Source of the DNA: Gamsiella multidivaricata
Taxonomy: Eukaryota; Mortierellomycota; Mortierellomycetes; Mortierellales; Mortierellaceae
Assembly (NCBI RefSeq): GCF_025024155.1
Contig: NW_026251814.1
Coordinates: forward strand, 1 to 64,000
Reading direction: 5' to 3'
DNA: 64,000 nucleotides
Made by a program: the position numbers and the translations under genes. The notes beneath the pieces are model-generated. The model was not told the DNA's origin, made no database searches, and saw only the letters and a list, made by a program, of their open reading frames with translations. Below, one piece after another: positions 1-10,947 of this stretch; the stretch's first letter is position 1, and every line of letters starts with the position of its first letter.

Positions 1-1763
1 TGGGTATATGAACAGCCTATGGAAAGAAAGACAATTCGTTATTAAACGGCATGGATTTCATAACAACGAACATTGTGCAGGCCAGATGTGAGCTAACTTA
101 CGCTTCTTCAGGCTGTTCTGGAAGACGCGATGTCGAAGGGCTAAGGTAAACATAAAAGTCGTAAGTCATTACTGAACATAAAGCATGAAAATATACTGCG
201 GATCAAATTCTACGAGGGAACTCACCTTCTACTCTTCGAAGTTAGGATTTTCTCCGCAGCTTCCGGCCTATATCGGTGAGATAGAAATCGATCTTCGTGT
301 TACTAAACGACGCTCAAACGAGTACAGTTTACAATGTTGGCCGACAACAACCGGGCATTTGGCTCGACAAGCCCTTACGATAAACGTTTCGTGTCTATGC
401 CCTTCTGCTTCAGAGCAGCGCAGACATTCACAATAGCCGACGGATTCGTATTCACGAAAAGCGTGACCAGGCGCGTTTTCTCTGAGTCGTCTGCCGAATT
501 GTGCTGCCGCGCCAAAATCGAAGATTCCGCGAAATCGTTGCGAGTTGCAAACTGAAAAATTTTGAAGGTCGACGCAGTGTAATACTAGAAATAGTCTCAG
601 GTCATTGTTAGTAAACACTATTTACTTGATCTAAAGATAGCAACGAATATTACGGTGGTGCGAACTACATGGCACTTACACTGACAAATTTTAGTTCCAT
701 GTGTGGGACTTTCGTAGTGTTACGCTTGATAGTCAATGACAGTCGATCCGCTCCAAACTGAACCGACATTCCAGCCGCAGTGAACTCTGTCCTTGGCCAA
801 ACCCGCACGCACGACACGGGCATTTGAGGCCAGCTCACAGGTGTTGATCTAAGTGTTTTATTGCCTCCAATGGATTCCCTTCTGAATCCATTGATATGCT
901 TCAGACGATTGATGGATCCTCCTGTGGTTGGTGGTGACATCCGAGTGGTTGGTAACGACGATCGTATGGCGGGTTCAGACGAAGTAGGATGTAAGGAAGG
1001 TGATAGGGGTGTGGGTATCGCAGGCACATCCTTGACTGAGAGTGAACCTACAGAAGCGGACTGAAAACCATCAAAGAATATAGCGCTACTGCCGTCAGTG
1101 GCCCTCTTCGAGGAAACCTTAGCTTTGATACGTTTCGACCGCTATACGTACACTGCGCCTTCGCCCTTTGAGGCCGGTCAGCACTGGCTTTGCAGCCATA
1201 ATTTCATCGCCTCCGTTGTCCTTTTCAGTCTTTTTTCTTTTGGCAGGCTTCTGGTCTAAAGAAGATGTTGTTCGAAGGTCATGTCAGTCAATTCGTCCTT
1301 CACGCGCAAAAATATGCGAGGGCGCTTCTATTTTAAACCTTTGCTTACCTTTGGGCTCCATTTCATTCAGAGATGCACTCATCTCTGTAGCTTTCTATTC
1401 AATAGGGAAAAATATAGAGTCGTATTTGAGGATCGTACTCGCAGCCAACACCCAACTCCTCTGCTAGAGCAACAAATTACGACATGCTCTTACCGTTTTC
1501 GCCTTGATGTGTTTACTTGCTTCTGCCTCAACCAGCTTTTCAAATCCTGGAACTGTCCCAATGATATCAAAATCGTCTATGAAAACCGAATTGGTTGAGC
1601 ATTGCAATTTCAATAGATGTTCCTCTGGGTTGCGTCTAAATCGAATGATGGAAAGTCGAATGGTACCTTTGTGAGGGAAAAATGGTGGCGATTGATGTCC
1701 CTGTGATGCTGTGCTGGATTTTCGCCTCATCCCGCTACTACCGCCGTCCCGATATCCAGTCAT
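1..1763 (-). CDS. Ulp2/SENP6-like SUMO protease, N-terminal part (runs off left edge)
   Basis: Partial gene read as spliced exons on the minus strand: about 1763-1494, 1394-1349, 1255-1185, 1141-680, 584-379, 267-226, 140-102 and 16-1. Every junction has GT/AG ends and the reading phases agree throughout. The intron after 680 holds a TACTAAC branch site. The protein starts basic and low-complexity (KPAKRKKTEK), then has a beta-rich stretch with QFGADRLSLTIKRN and VPHMELKFVS that could be a PH-like domain, then TRLVTLFVNTNPSAI. The last readable residues are ALFIYP. In Ulp2/SENP6/SENP7 proteins a similar hydrophobic-YP strand opens the peptidase core, so I infer a SUMO-chain protease acting in the nucleus. 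The catalytic part lies outside the window, so the family is an inference; that a gene exists is firmer. The start codon (1763 or 1730) is uncertain, an extra intron near 1675-1580 is possible, and the 43-nt gap 1184-1142 is either a very short intron or a frameshift. Confidence 0.5.
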
Positions 1764-3120
1764 TAGCGCTCTGTTCGCAGTCTTGATGGAAAAATTGGAT
1801 AGACGGCGCTGGTTTGTGGGGATAGCAATTGGGGTTCCTTTTGCTGGCTTCTTGGTTCCGGAAGAGCTATTTGACAAAAGATTACGTGCTGTTAGATATG
1901 CCAATAATCGGCAACTACTGCTTATAGATGGCTCAGATATATATCCCAATGAAGTGTCTGGGTACCTGGGCGCCAGGGCTCCAGCTGCGGTCAGGGGATG
2001 CACGGATTCCATCTGCTAAACGTTACGTGGAGAAGACCAAGAACAGTCAGTACTTTTTTCTGTTCTCCATTGTCTTTGAGCAACCTTCAAGCAAGCAGCG
2101 GTTTGTCCCGATGGAATGCATTATACCTGTGCTCGATCCACCCGGGTATAGTCTCTGGATTCAAGTTCTGCGTTGTTGGGTCCCGTCATTCGTTCATCCA
2201 GTCCAGTGCGATTCTTCAACATAAGTTAGTAGCGCCGTGGGCAAAGTACAATGTGACGTGAGCCTGCACAGCTAGCTGCAGCTCCCCGCATTCCTGTATT
2301 CTTTGGATGGCTCGATTTAAGGCACATTTTCATTTTACCTCTCGATTTTGAAAGCTGAAAGTTGATTTAAAGCACTTCAAATAGGAACGCAGAGAGTGGA
2401 AGAAAAAAATGTTGTCTTCGAAGACGAGAAGATCGGCTCTAAGGCCCTAAGTGCAGTCAGGCTCGGTTGAGAATGGAATAAGGAAACGGTACTAGATAGG
2501 AACACTCACTATACGCTTGTGAAGATAACGGTGTATTCCATTCTACAAGATGTTGTTCCTGGAGCGAGATCAAGGGATGGTCAAACCTCGTAGCCTCACA
2601 ACAAACGACGAAAAGAATATTATAGTTCCTTGCCATCTAGTGCGTTTGGGAGGAAGGGAAATAACACTGAGTAATCCCTGGAGGACCTAAGTGATGGACA
2701 CTTTCTTGGGGCCCATTGTCGGCAGAGAGGGCGTGGTCTCCGCAGGTCAGCAACCCGGTACTTTACAATCAGAGTCAGATCGTATACGCTAACAGTGTCT
2801 TCTCCGTGCACCCATCGTTCGTGTTCTGGCATTAGGCTTGTCATCAGCCGTTGGTCGGCTCAGGTGCAGAAGAGAAGTGACTATTGCCTAGGCTTATTAT
2901 CTGAAGGACATGGAGGGTATGCAGGACACACAGGACATACGGTACTCTATGTCTCATCCCATCCCTTCTCTCTCCTTCTCTTCTCTCTTCCCTCTTCTCT
3001 CTTCTTCTCTTCTCTCTTCTTCTCTCCTCTCTTCTTCTCATCGCCCTTATCACGACTTTTCAACATACATTCACCATGGACATCAAAAGCAGCTTTTTGA
3101 TCTCCATATAGTAAGCTAAA
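1764..3120. other. Gene-poor DNA with CT-rich microsatellite
   Basis: I see no supportable gene here. The in-frame extension upstream of the SUMO protease (to about 2012) could belong to its 5' end. A pyrimidine-rich tract of TCTCTTC-type repeats lies at about 2960-3040. Confidence 0.5.
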
Positions 3121-3121
3121 T

Positions 3122-3255
3122 TTATTTTCTCAGATTGACGAAGAAACGCAGTTGTTGGGGCTGCCCGTCTGGTGTGTTCGTGAGGCAACTTGAACAGATA
3201 CTGGGCGTGAAGTATTCATCTGCGGACACGACAAGATACCTAAGAGTAGTTAGGT
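3122..3255 (-). pseudogene. Possible zinc-ribbon scrap of a TnpB/Fanzor-like transposase
   Basis: On the minus strand a short open stretch reads VVSADEYFTPSICSSCL followed by QQLRFFVNLRK and a stop. The pattern V.(D/E)E..TS..C..C is what the first half of the zinc ribbon looks like at the C-terminus of many TnpB/Fanzor-type RuvC nucleases. No second Cys pair and no RuvC motifs are readable nearby, and upstream frames are broken. The resemblance is short, so this could be chance. Confidence 0.2.
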
Positions 3256-4822
3256 AGAGCAACAAGGACGAATCAGCAAAAGTGACTGACACGTTTATCT
3301 CCTTTGCGAGTGGCAGCTTCTGCATCCGTGCTGACATCTCTGATATGACCAGATTGGGTATCGCACGCGATCATTATCGCCACCATCATCATCGCCAGGA
3401 AGGTCATGTTGGTCGCGTTTCTCATCTGCGATGTTATCGTCATAACGATTGCCATCGTTATCGCCCTTCATTCGGAAAAAATTATCCCCATACAATTCTT
3501 GCGCTCACAGCTACGTTCGTTAGCAGTATAGTTTGCAGCGTCGACATGTTTTCACTTCAGATCATGTACTGCATGATAGTGATAAAGGTACAATAATCCC
3601 ATACTGTCGTCGAAAGCGGGTTCTGGTACCCATTATCATCTTCACGATCATTGTCTGCTCTGCGTCCGAGAGATCCGCATTGCCTTGATCCACGATTTGC
3701 AGCTTACCAACCCTCGCGATGAGGCGATAAGGACACCCTAGAGCTTCTGTCCGAGTCTATACATTTCCACCGTCTCTGCCGTCGTCGCCGTACTCCCTAA
3801 TGTTTTTCCTTTCAAGAGATAGCTGGATAAGTCCATAACACCGATATAGTAATGTCCATCTTGTTTTTAAAATTGTGGGGTAGATTATATGGTAGCTTTA
3901 TTTGAGGTGATGGGTTGCGAACACACATAGTAAGGTATTCAGGGAGGTGGGGAGGTAGACGGATCAAGAAGGCAATTGAGATCAAAGAGCTACAAAGATG
4001 GCGTAAATCGAAGATAGGGAGACATTAAGTAAGAGCGGAATAGAATGGAAAAATAAGGAGGAACGACTTGGAAAGTATGAAAATAGACACGATGAAATGG
4101 CTTTGTTGAGCGCGATTACAGTCTCAAGCCTTGTCTGTGCAAGGGCCTGGACGTGTGGGGGCAAAGGAACCGCTCCAGATTTTGTTTCATCTCAGATGTG
4201 AAATGGGCGTAGTCCAAAGAGTTTCCGGGCACGGCCCTTCTTCCCATCAACTCTATGTTTAACCAACGCATTTCATAGGACCCGATTTACAATGACATCT
4301 CTCTTCAGAACGCCTTGCTCAATAGCATGAACAGAGGAACCATTACTATGATTTATAGATATGTCCGCTCCATCTCTCGCAGAAAGAATGAGACAAGAAC
4401 GGACAGCGGATGGTTGGATATCCCTATAGTCAAGTACCGTCTCTATTATCCTAATTGTGTCCTGCTCTTATCATGCTGCCATCCTGAATTCCTTCTCCAA
4501 AAACGCGCTTGCATTGTTGCATTGATAAGCGCAATATTGAGTGCTGGCCCGCCTTACTTGGACATAGCAATTAAGGGCGCATTGAAAGAATAAGATGCTT
4601 GTTGGTTTACCAAACAGCCAGATAAGAGCTTTCGCTTAGTAAAGAAGCCACCATCAGAAGTCTTGTCTATCGAGCTACCTCTACCGAAGGCCCCAAGATG
4701 TCGCGTCGAATATACAATTTGATTCCTTTTTTAATGTCTACTGGGGTGATGCTGAATAAACCCGATTCTGCTGCAATGCAATCCTCTGTCCGCTCTGGTG
4801 ATAAATACAATCTACATGCGCA
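3256..4822. other. No gene recognised
   Basis: Only short open frames without family signal. The plus-strand frame 4315-4593 (92 codons) has no partner exon or domain I recognise. The segment ends at the 3' side of the TOM20-SET gene. Confidence 0.5.
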
Positions 4823-6793
4823 TTACTCAGTGGTCTCGCAACGGGGGCACATACACTTAAAGCGGTAGTGCTGGAAAAGCTCCTGGCGGCGCTGCTCAGT
4901 CGAAAGGGTGCCATTTTTCTGGTCGATGAATCCAACGTGGAGCTCCTCGCCAGCTTTGATGTCCCTCGTGGCTACAACGGACATGTTGTTGGTGTGCTCC
5001 AAGAACGCGACCTTGGTATTAGGCTCACACGAGTGCGAAACGTACGATGTGACCCTGTAAAATCCAGCTCCAACAACGGGGGCATCATGCACACTGCGAT
5101 ACTGCTCAGGCGAGGGCTCGACAGATCTGCTAGCATCCAATGAGGTTGAAACTCCGTAAGCATTGTAAAGCAGCTTGCCCTTGAGTGTCAAATAGCGCTC
5201 CTCGTTGATGAACTCCTCGATGCCAGGAATCTTAGATCCAAGTGCGAGCTTGAGCAGTGCAATCTCCTTCTCCTCTGCAGCCGAGGGACGAACCTCCAAG
5301 AAGCGGAGACGCTCGATGTGATCGAACAAGTTATATTCTTCGCCGCTGTTCAGAGTCTCCTCGTGAACCATGCGCACCAAGAACTTCGCAATCATCTCCG
5401 GGTACTTGTTATTGGTCTCCTTGGTGTAGTCGGATAAAGCGCGCTCAGGGTTGTGGGCATCTTCAGAATCCTTGGTGCAGAGGACAGCGTGGAACTCGGT
5501 TGTGGCAGCCTTCTCGCAAGTCTCGGAGCAGAAAACAACCTTGGAGCAGGTAGCGCAGCGGACCTTGGCACTCTCCTCAATCTGCTTCAAGCAGTAATGG
5601 CAGAAGTCGTTGCCCTCCAACGAAGGTTCCAAGGAGCTGATGATAGGTGTCTCCGAATAAATGGTCTCGCCAGCAGTAAAGTCCTTGGTGGCCACCAATC
5701 CGCGGCGGACGACCTTCTGTCCCTCTGCCGTGACGCCTTCAGCCAGCTCCTCGATCTTGACGTTCATTTCCTTGGGTGGAAAAACCGTGTAATACTTCTC
5801 CTGCTTCTTTTGGACCTATATAGCAGTTCCATTTAGCGAAGCAGAAGGTGATCAATGCGCATTCTTGACGGAGTTCTTGTTGTAAGAACCGTTTAGAACC
5901 ATAATCAGAGTAACGAGCCCTTTCAACTTACATCCATGCTCAACATACCCATCACCAAGGTAAAGACCTCAGGAGGGATAGTCTTTTGGTACACCATCAC
6001 CAGTTCTGCGGGGGCTGGGTAGACCTTCAGGGCCTTGTAGAAACAAATTGCGGCCATGTCGTATCCCTCAGGACCTATTGATCCAGTCAAAAAACAGCCA
6101 ATCGACCTTGGTTGTTAGCGTCTTTTTCATTCTCCTGCCAAGATTCATCCTTGATCAGGACCGCTCTGGGGTCTTACCTTGGGTGAACAAAGCCTCGCCT
6201 GAAGAGAGCTGCTCCATGCAGAACTTTTCACGCTCCTCCATCGATGTGGGGAATTCCTCCTCCTTGATGCCACTCAAAGCCTCCTCGACCGTTTGGGCAG
6301 TTCGGGTGACCTTCTTCTTCTCCTCCTCCTTCTGATGTTTCAGAGCGCGCTTCTTCTCCTTCTCTAAAAAGTGTAATTGGGAAAATTATGTTAGAGTGTG
6401 TTCATATGCATGTGTAGCTGATGCTATACGAATTCAAGTAAGCGCTGCATTTCATGCATTTCATGCAGAAAAGGAGATAGGAGGATAGGAGAGGTTTACA
6501 GTCACAGGGAGCTGTACAACGATAGAGCATATGGATAACCGAAAAGTGCTCAACTAAGCCTGCAGCCCTCCAAGAAATTGATATCCTTGGTACGGAGAAA
6601 CAGAGAGTTTAATGGAAGCGGGTCGAATAGCACAAGGAAGGTCGAAAGTCTTGAAGTGGAAGAATATTGACATACTCAGCTTGCGACGGAATTCGGGGTC
6701 ATTCCTGCGCTTCTGATCAAAGTAGATGGCATAACCAATAGTGGCTACGGCAAGGGTGCCAACGGTGGCCGCAACGATAGTTGACGTCTTCAT
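4823..6793 (-). CDS. TOM20 fused to a MYND/SET-domain protein
   Basis: Four exons: 6793-6676, 6363-6178, 6074-5932 and 5815-4823. All junctions are GT/AG with matching phase, giving 479 aa. The N-terminus is a classic Tom20: a membrane anchor (IVAATVGTLAVATIGYAIYF), the basic KRRNDPEFRRKL linker, and a TPR-like receptor region ending in VYQKTIPPEVFTLVMGML. Exon 4 begins with the Tom20 tail (YYTVFPP) and continues without a stop or splice site into a MYND zinc finger (about residues 221-262; C-x2-C, C-x2-C, YC/FC-x3-C, H-x3-C) and the C-terminal SET half: HSCEPN (410-415), GEELHVGF (438-445) and the post-SET cysteines CMCPRC (470-475). Tom20 is the outer-membrane receptor for mitochondrial presequences. 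SMYD-type SET proteins methylate lysines. If translated as read, a methyltransferase-like domain would sit on the cytosolic face of mitochondria. The gene order is tandem, 0.3 kb downstream of eS27. Confidence 0.85.
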
Positions 6794-7100
6794 TATGTGC
6801 GGGTCGGAAAACGGAGGGTGAGAGAGGAGGGAAGAAAGGAAGTGAATGGTCAAAGACTGCCGCTGCGAAAAACATAAACAATCCTGAACGTTCATGTACG
6901 TATTACGTACGGAGACTATAAAGTTTCCGAAAGCAGCAGACTGAATGAACACCGCAATTATCCACAGGCAGTATTGAAGATACAACAACAGCAAAAGAAC
7001 AACAATATAATGAATAGTATTGATACGATTTAGGTGAATAAGCGCCCGTATATTGTTCCAGCGTTTTTATTGCTCGTCATAATATAGATCAAACAAGCGC

Positions 7101-7822
7101 TTAAGCCTGCTTGCGGCGGAAGGAGCAGCCTAAATAACAAAAATGGGTCAACAGAATACGTGTTAGTCATCTACAGAATGAAAACATAGTTGAAGATCCT
7201 AGCTCGATCGTGAAACTCAGACAATTTACATACCCTCGGTCAAGCGGGTGATACCACCGGTGGGCTGGGCAAGAACGTTAGCGCAGCTCGAGCACATGAC
7301 GACAGTCTGGGCGTGCGAGAAGACGGTAGTGATCTGAACACAGCCCTGAAAGATGAAACAACCATACAGGAACAATGAATGATGCACGTCAGTATTGTTT
7401 CTAAAAGTGATGCAAAACGAGGTCTTGATAGCCATTCCTGCAGTCGATCCTAGTGAAAGCCCGTATTTTGTTCGTAGCATATATAGCCAGTGTTCATATA
7501 TAGGCCTTGCAGCTCGAGATACGCATGTCATGTCCATTGTGCTCCTGAAATGAATAAAAAAAACCAACGTGAATATTCCCTAAAGTTGGCGCTGGTCGTG
7601 TGCGTGTGTGTGCAGATAGCATGCCGAGACACTGGTCCAAGTGATTCGAGTATCCGTCTGTTCTTGCTCTGAAAGAATTCCTGAAATGATACGGTGCAGT
7701 GCATGGAGACTTACAGGGCACTTAACGTCCATGAAGTAAGAGTTGGGAGACTGCACGAGTCTCTTCAACTTGTGAGTCTTCTGCTCAAGAGCGTGAGAGG
7801 GGTTCAAGAGATCAACAGCCAA
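7101..7822 (-). CDS. RPS27: 40S ribosomal protein eS27 (RPS27)
   Basis: Exons 7822-7715, 7345-7234 and 7129-7101 join in frame to give 82 aa of eS27: [42 protein letters not shown] and the terminal GCSFRRKQA. The four cysteines of the C4 zinc finger are present (KCPGC and MCSSC). The protein is a structural component of the small ribosomal subunit. The family normally begins with M plus one residue before L-A-x-D-L-L, so a tiny first exon carrying the ATG must lie upstream of the acceptor at 7823. I could not place it with confidence: a GACTAAC-like branch site lies near 7860, but no ATG-plus-donor in 7850-8400 is convincing. The intron between exons 2 and 3 is long (369 nt). Confidence 0.9.
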
Positions 7823-8929
7823 CTAAAGAGTGGAATCAGACAAAACGGACTTGGATGTTAGTCTCATCATGACCGTCTACAATCTCTTTTCCCATAAACG
7901 GCCCCTGCGCTAAATCCTGCTCGATGATAGTTCCTGGGTGTGGGTGAGGGATCTTTCGGACTTAATGAATCAGTCCTGTTCCCTGACACAACGCCAGATC
8001 ATAGCTCCGACATGCATCGAGCACTTTGGCTGTCGCCTGCCAATCGACTGGGCCTTCCTTCCGCAGCTCGCTAATAGCCATTGGTCCCGAATAGAGTGCC
8101 TTCCTGAGTAAATGCATAACCCATTTATCCACTCATCCTGACAAAGGTAGAGCTCATCTGTAGCCATTTGTAGTTCTCTAGCATTCGACCCAATAGATCT
8201 CAATCGAGTTGATGAAAAATAAAATCCTGGACAGCGATAATGCTGCATATGGACATCGCCGCAATTCCGCGGACAGTTCTGCTGGAGGCGCGCAGAATAG
8301 TGATGGATGGTTGCCTCTACAACAACGCTCTGTATCCTGTGTATCCATCCGATGCAGATGAACAGTGACTTGCCATCTTGTATTGAATCAAAAGGGAAGA
8401 ACCCACTATGCACCTGAATAACCCATTATAAATTGTCGCCTTCGGTAAGCCACACGCTGCAAGGATAGATATGAAGCACAGCAGCCAACTGTTTCACCTT
8501 TGAGGCTATTATTTGTATGCATCGCAATAAGCGCCTTTGTATCTACGGGCGCGGACATACCTGTATTGTTGAGGAAGTGATTTATAACCTCTCTTCTGTA
8601 TCGCACGTCTCTATCAAACATATCATGCATACAGAGAGAAACACCATTCCCATAGCACACCGTGTCATTGCACTATCCATAGCATATAGCACTATTTAAT
8701 AGATGCTATATCGCCAGTTTATCTAATCATTTTGCCCTGTCGTTGAACCTGATATCGAGGTATGAAAACGCTCTATTCTGCTAGAAAAATCCGATTCGAT
8801 GATAATGGTGCAAACGGCAAACAACTGACAGATATTTGAGGTGTCCTTTGGTCTTGGTAAGATCCTGCGTCGCAGCCATTTAGAATTTTCTGTTGCTATG
8901 CTGTGTCGTTGGTTGACAATGTGATCCCA
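7823..8929. other. 5' region of eS27; first exon and promoter expected here
   Basis: Contains the unplaced first exon, first intron and promoter of eS27 on the minus strand. The open frames 7970-8413 and 8406-8660 (minus) show no family features and I do not call them genes. Confidence 0.4.
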
Positions 8930-10470
8930 CCATGCATTAGCCATCCTTCTGGCAGCGCTTACGACCACCAGAAAATGGCGAAGAAGAAAATGCCGGCGAT
9001 GGACTGGCGCCGGAAATACCTTTCGTATTGTCAGCGTAGTAGCACAGCGGACCAGGCAGCCGTCGAGGCAGAGAGAGCTTTTGAGCGTCGAAAGCAGAAT
9101 GAGCAACAGATCGAAGCGCGCTCTAAGGTCTACGCAATTACGAAGGTGAAACAGGCGGCAGTGAATCGGCATCTCTGTTCATTGCGCCAACACCTTAGTC
9201 TGAACAGGCAGCCACCTCCCAGCTCCAGCTTCAACTTTGCTTCAGCTTCAGTTCAGTTCTAGTCTAGGCAGAAAGATAAGGAGGCCTATCTGAAATCGAT
9301 TGGGCTCGAGAGCAGGCCTATACAGTACACACCGAGTTTATTCCGCAGGAAGCCGCCCTTGAGGCAAGTCGGCAACAGGTGTGCTTTTAGGGCTAGGTCA
9401 TTATGGCATCAGGTAGTAGCAACAGTACCAACGGAGACAGCAATACCACAAGTCCCCAGTCCACCGAGGCCCACCTAGAAGCACTTTAATATAGAACAAG
9501 GTCGTGCGAATCGACATCACTGGCGCCTTGGACAACGGAGCAGGAGACAGGAGGGCGGTAGGCTTTTGTGGCACAGACTATGGCGTGTCTATCCTGAGCG
9601 AATCATACCCTAAAGCCTTTAAGGGGGTACAGGCACATAGAAATCGCTTCAAAGTACTATCAGATATGGTAAGGAAACTATACATATTAGTATTTTTATT
9701 ATTTTTTTAGAATGAACGAGTACACATCTAATCGATCGTCATGCTATTAGTGAGCTAAAGGCAACACTAACTCTTCTCCTCTTCTAACTGTAGTTAATGC
9801 GTAGGACATATAGTCGTCGTCACTTATGACTGGTGCTCCGAGTCCTCAGCTTCCACGTTCACACTGTATAGCCGACCCCGCAGATTAACCGAGTTCCATA
9901 CACGAGGCGTGCTGCAAAGCGTTTGGAGTACAGACTGCGATCGGGCTCAGCTGGAAGGAACGCTTAGGGCACGAAACTTAATTAATGAAGACACAGACGT
10001 CGAGGAAACAGACTGGGCGCAGAAAGTTCGCAGAAACACTCGGCAAGTCCTGAAGCCGTCCGAGGCCACTCGCAGTTGCTTAAAGGACGTGCACAGTCAT
10101 TGCATACGAACGAATCAAACCTAGGATCGGCTGTGCGCTGTTGAGAGTCATTGTATTAAGCAGCATGCGCGGTCTAAGTACGGCGGTAAAAATCAAAATC
10201 GTACGTGTATGCTGTGAACGACAACCATGGCTCTACTGCTAACCAGTCCTGTTGTCCTTCCTTCAAAGAATCTAACGGTGCCGTCCATCGAAGGCTGATG
10301 CGAGTGACACTGCTACTATCCTATCACCAAAATTTCGGTCTAGAAATACGAACGTTTCAAGAACGTCCCGTTTATTCTTCCTATCCATCTGATCGACAGC
10401 AGAGTAAAGGGTCATGCACGCCGGGGTGGTAGCAAGATGCGGAGAAACCACTGGCCACACAAGGTTATCG
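8930..10470 (+). pseudogene. Decayed ORF cluster of an unrecognised, probably repetitive gene
   Basis: Three in-order plus-strand pieces in different frames read like one broken protein. 8972-9262 is rich in charged helix (KKKMPAMDWRRKYLSYCQR, then AERAFERRKQNEQQIEARSK). 9504-9670 contains DRRAVGFCGTDYGVSILSES and FKGVQAHRNRFKVLSD. 9909-10124 contains EETDWAQKVRRNTRQVLK. Further fragments near 10170-10440 include SKYGGKNQNRTCML. Stops and frame changes separate them and I found no convincing splice sites. The layout (charged N-term, a D-Y-G motif, a late Cys/basic part) would fit a RuvC-type transposase such as Fanzor, but no complete catalytic triad or zinc ribbon is readable. A retro-element or lineage-specific gene is equally possible. 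Confidence 0.3.
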
Positions 10471-10947
10471 TCATGGCAGATAGATATAGATCGTTGTAGA
10501 GGTGTGCATACTATTTTGAACTGGTGCGTCTTTCAAAGCCTCGGCATATCGTCCATGACAAAATCAAAATAGTGGGGATTCACGACGCGGCGAAATGCTT
10601 GAATCCTTAGTGCCCCATCGTTCCAGCGCAGCCAAAAAATCAAGCCACTGGGAGCATACTCCGCCACTTGTATTGCGATGGCTCACAGTTCCACGCCCTT
10701 GTCTTCAGACCACGCTATCATCGCACCCTTCCCTCGACAGCTTCAGCCTTCCACCGTCAACACCAGTAGTACGGCACTGGGCGCTATAGAAGCCATACCC
10801 TCGTTGTCGATGCCAACGATGTAGATATATCAGGGGCCCCACTGAACAGGACAGGCATAGAGGACAAGGACCGCTTGGATACTCGATCCAGTCATCTATT
10901 TTTGTGCATTCCTGCCTAATTAAAAAAAAAAAAAAAAAAAAAAAAAC
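10471..10947. other. No gene; ends in a homopolymer tract
   Basis: No supportable coding sequence. A run of about 25 A (10922-10946) sits immediately beyond the 3' end of the GH72 pseudogene. It is poly-T on the coding strand, so it is not a retrocopy poly-A tail. Confidence 0.5.

Noticed and set aside
10922..10946. A run as poly-A tail of a retrocopied GH72 gene
   Set aside because: Orientation is wrong (poly-T on the coding strand) and the pseudogene keeps an intron-like gap.
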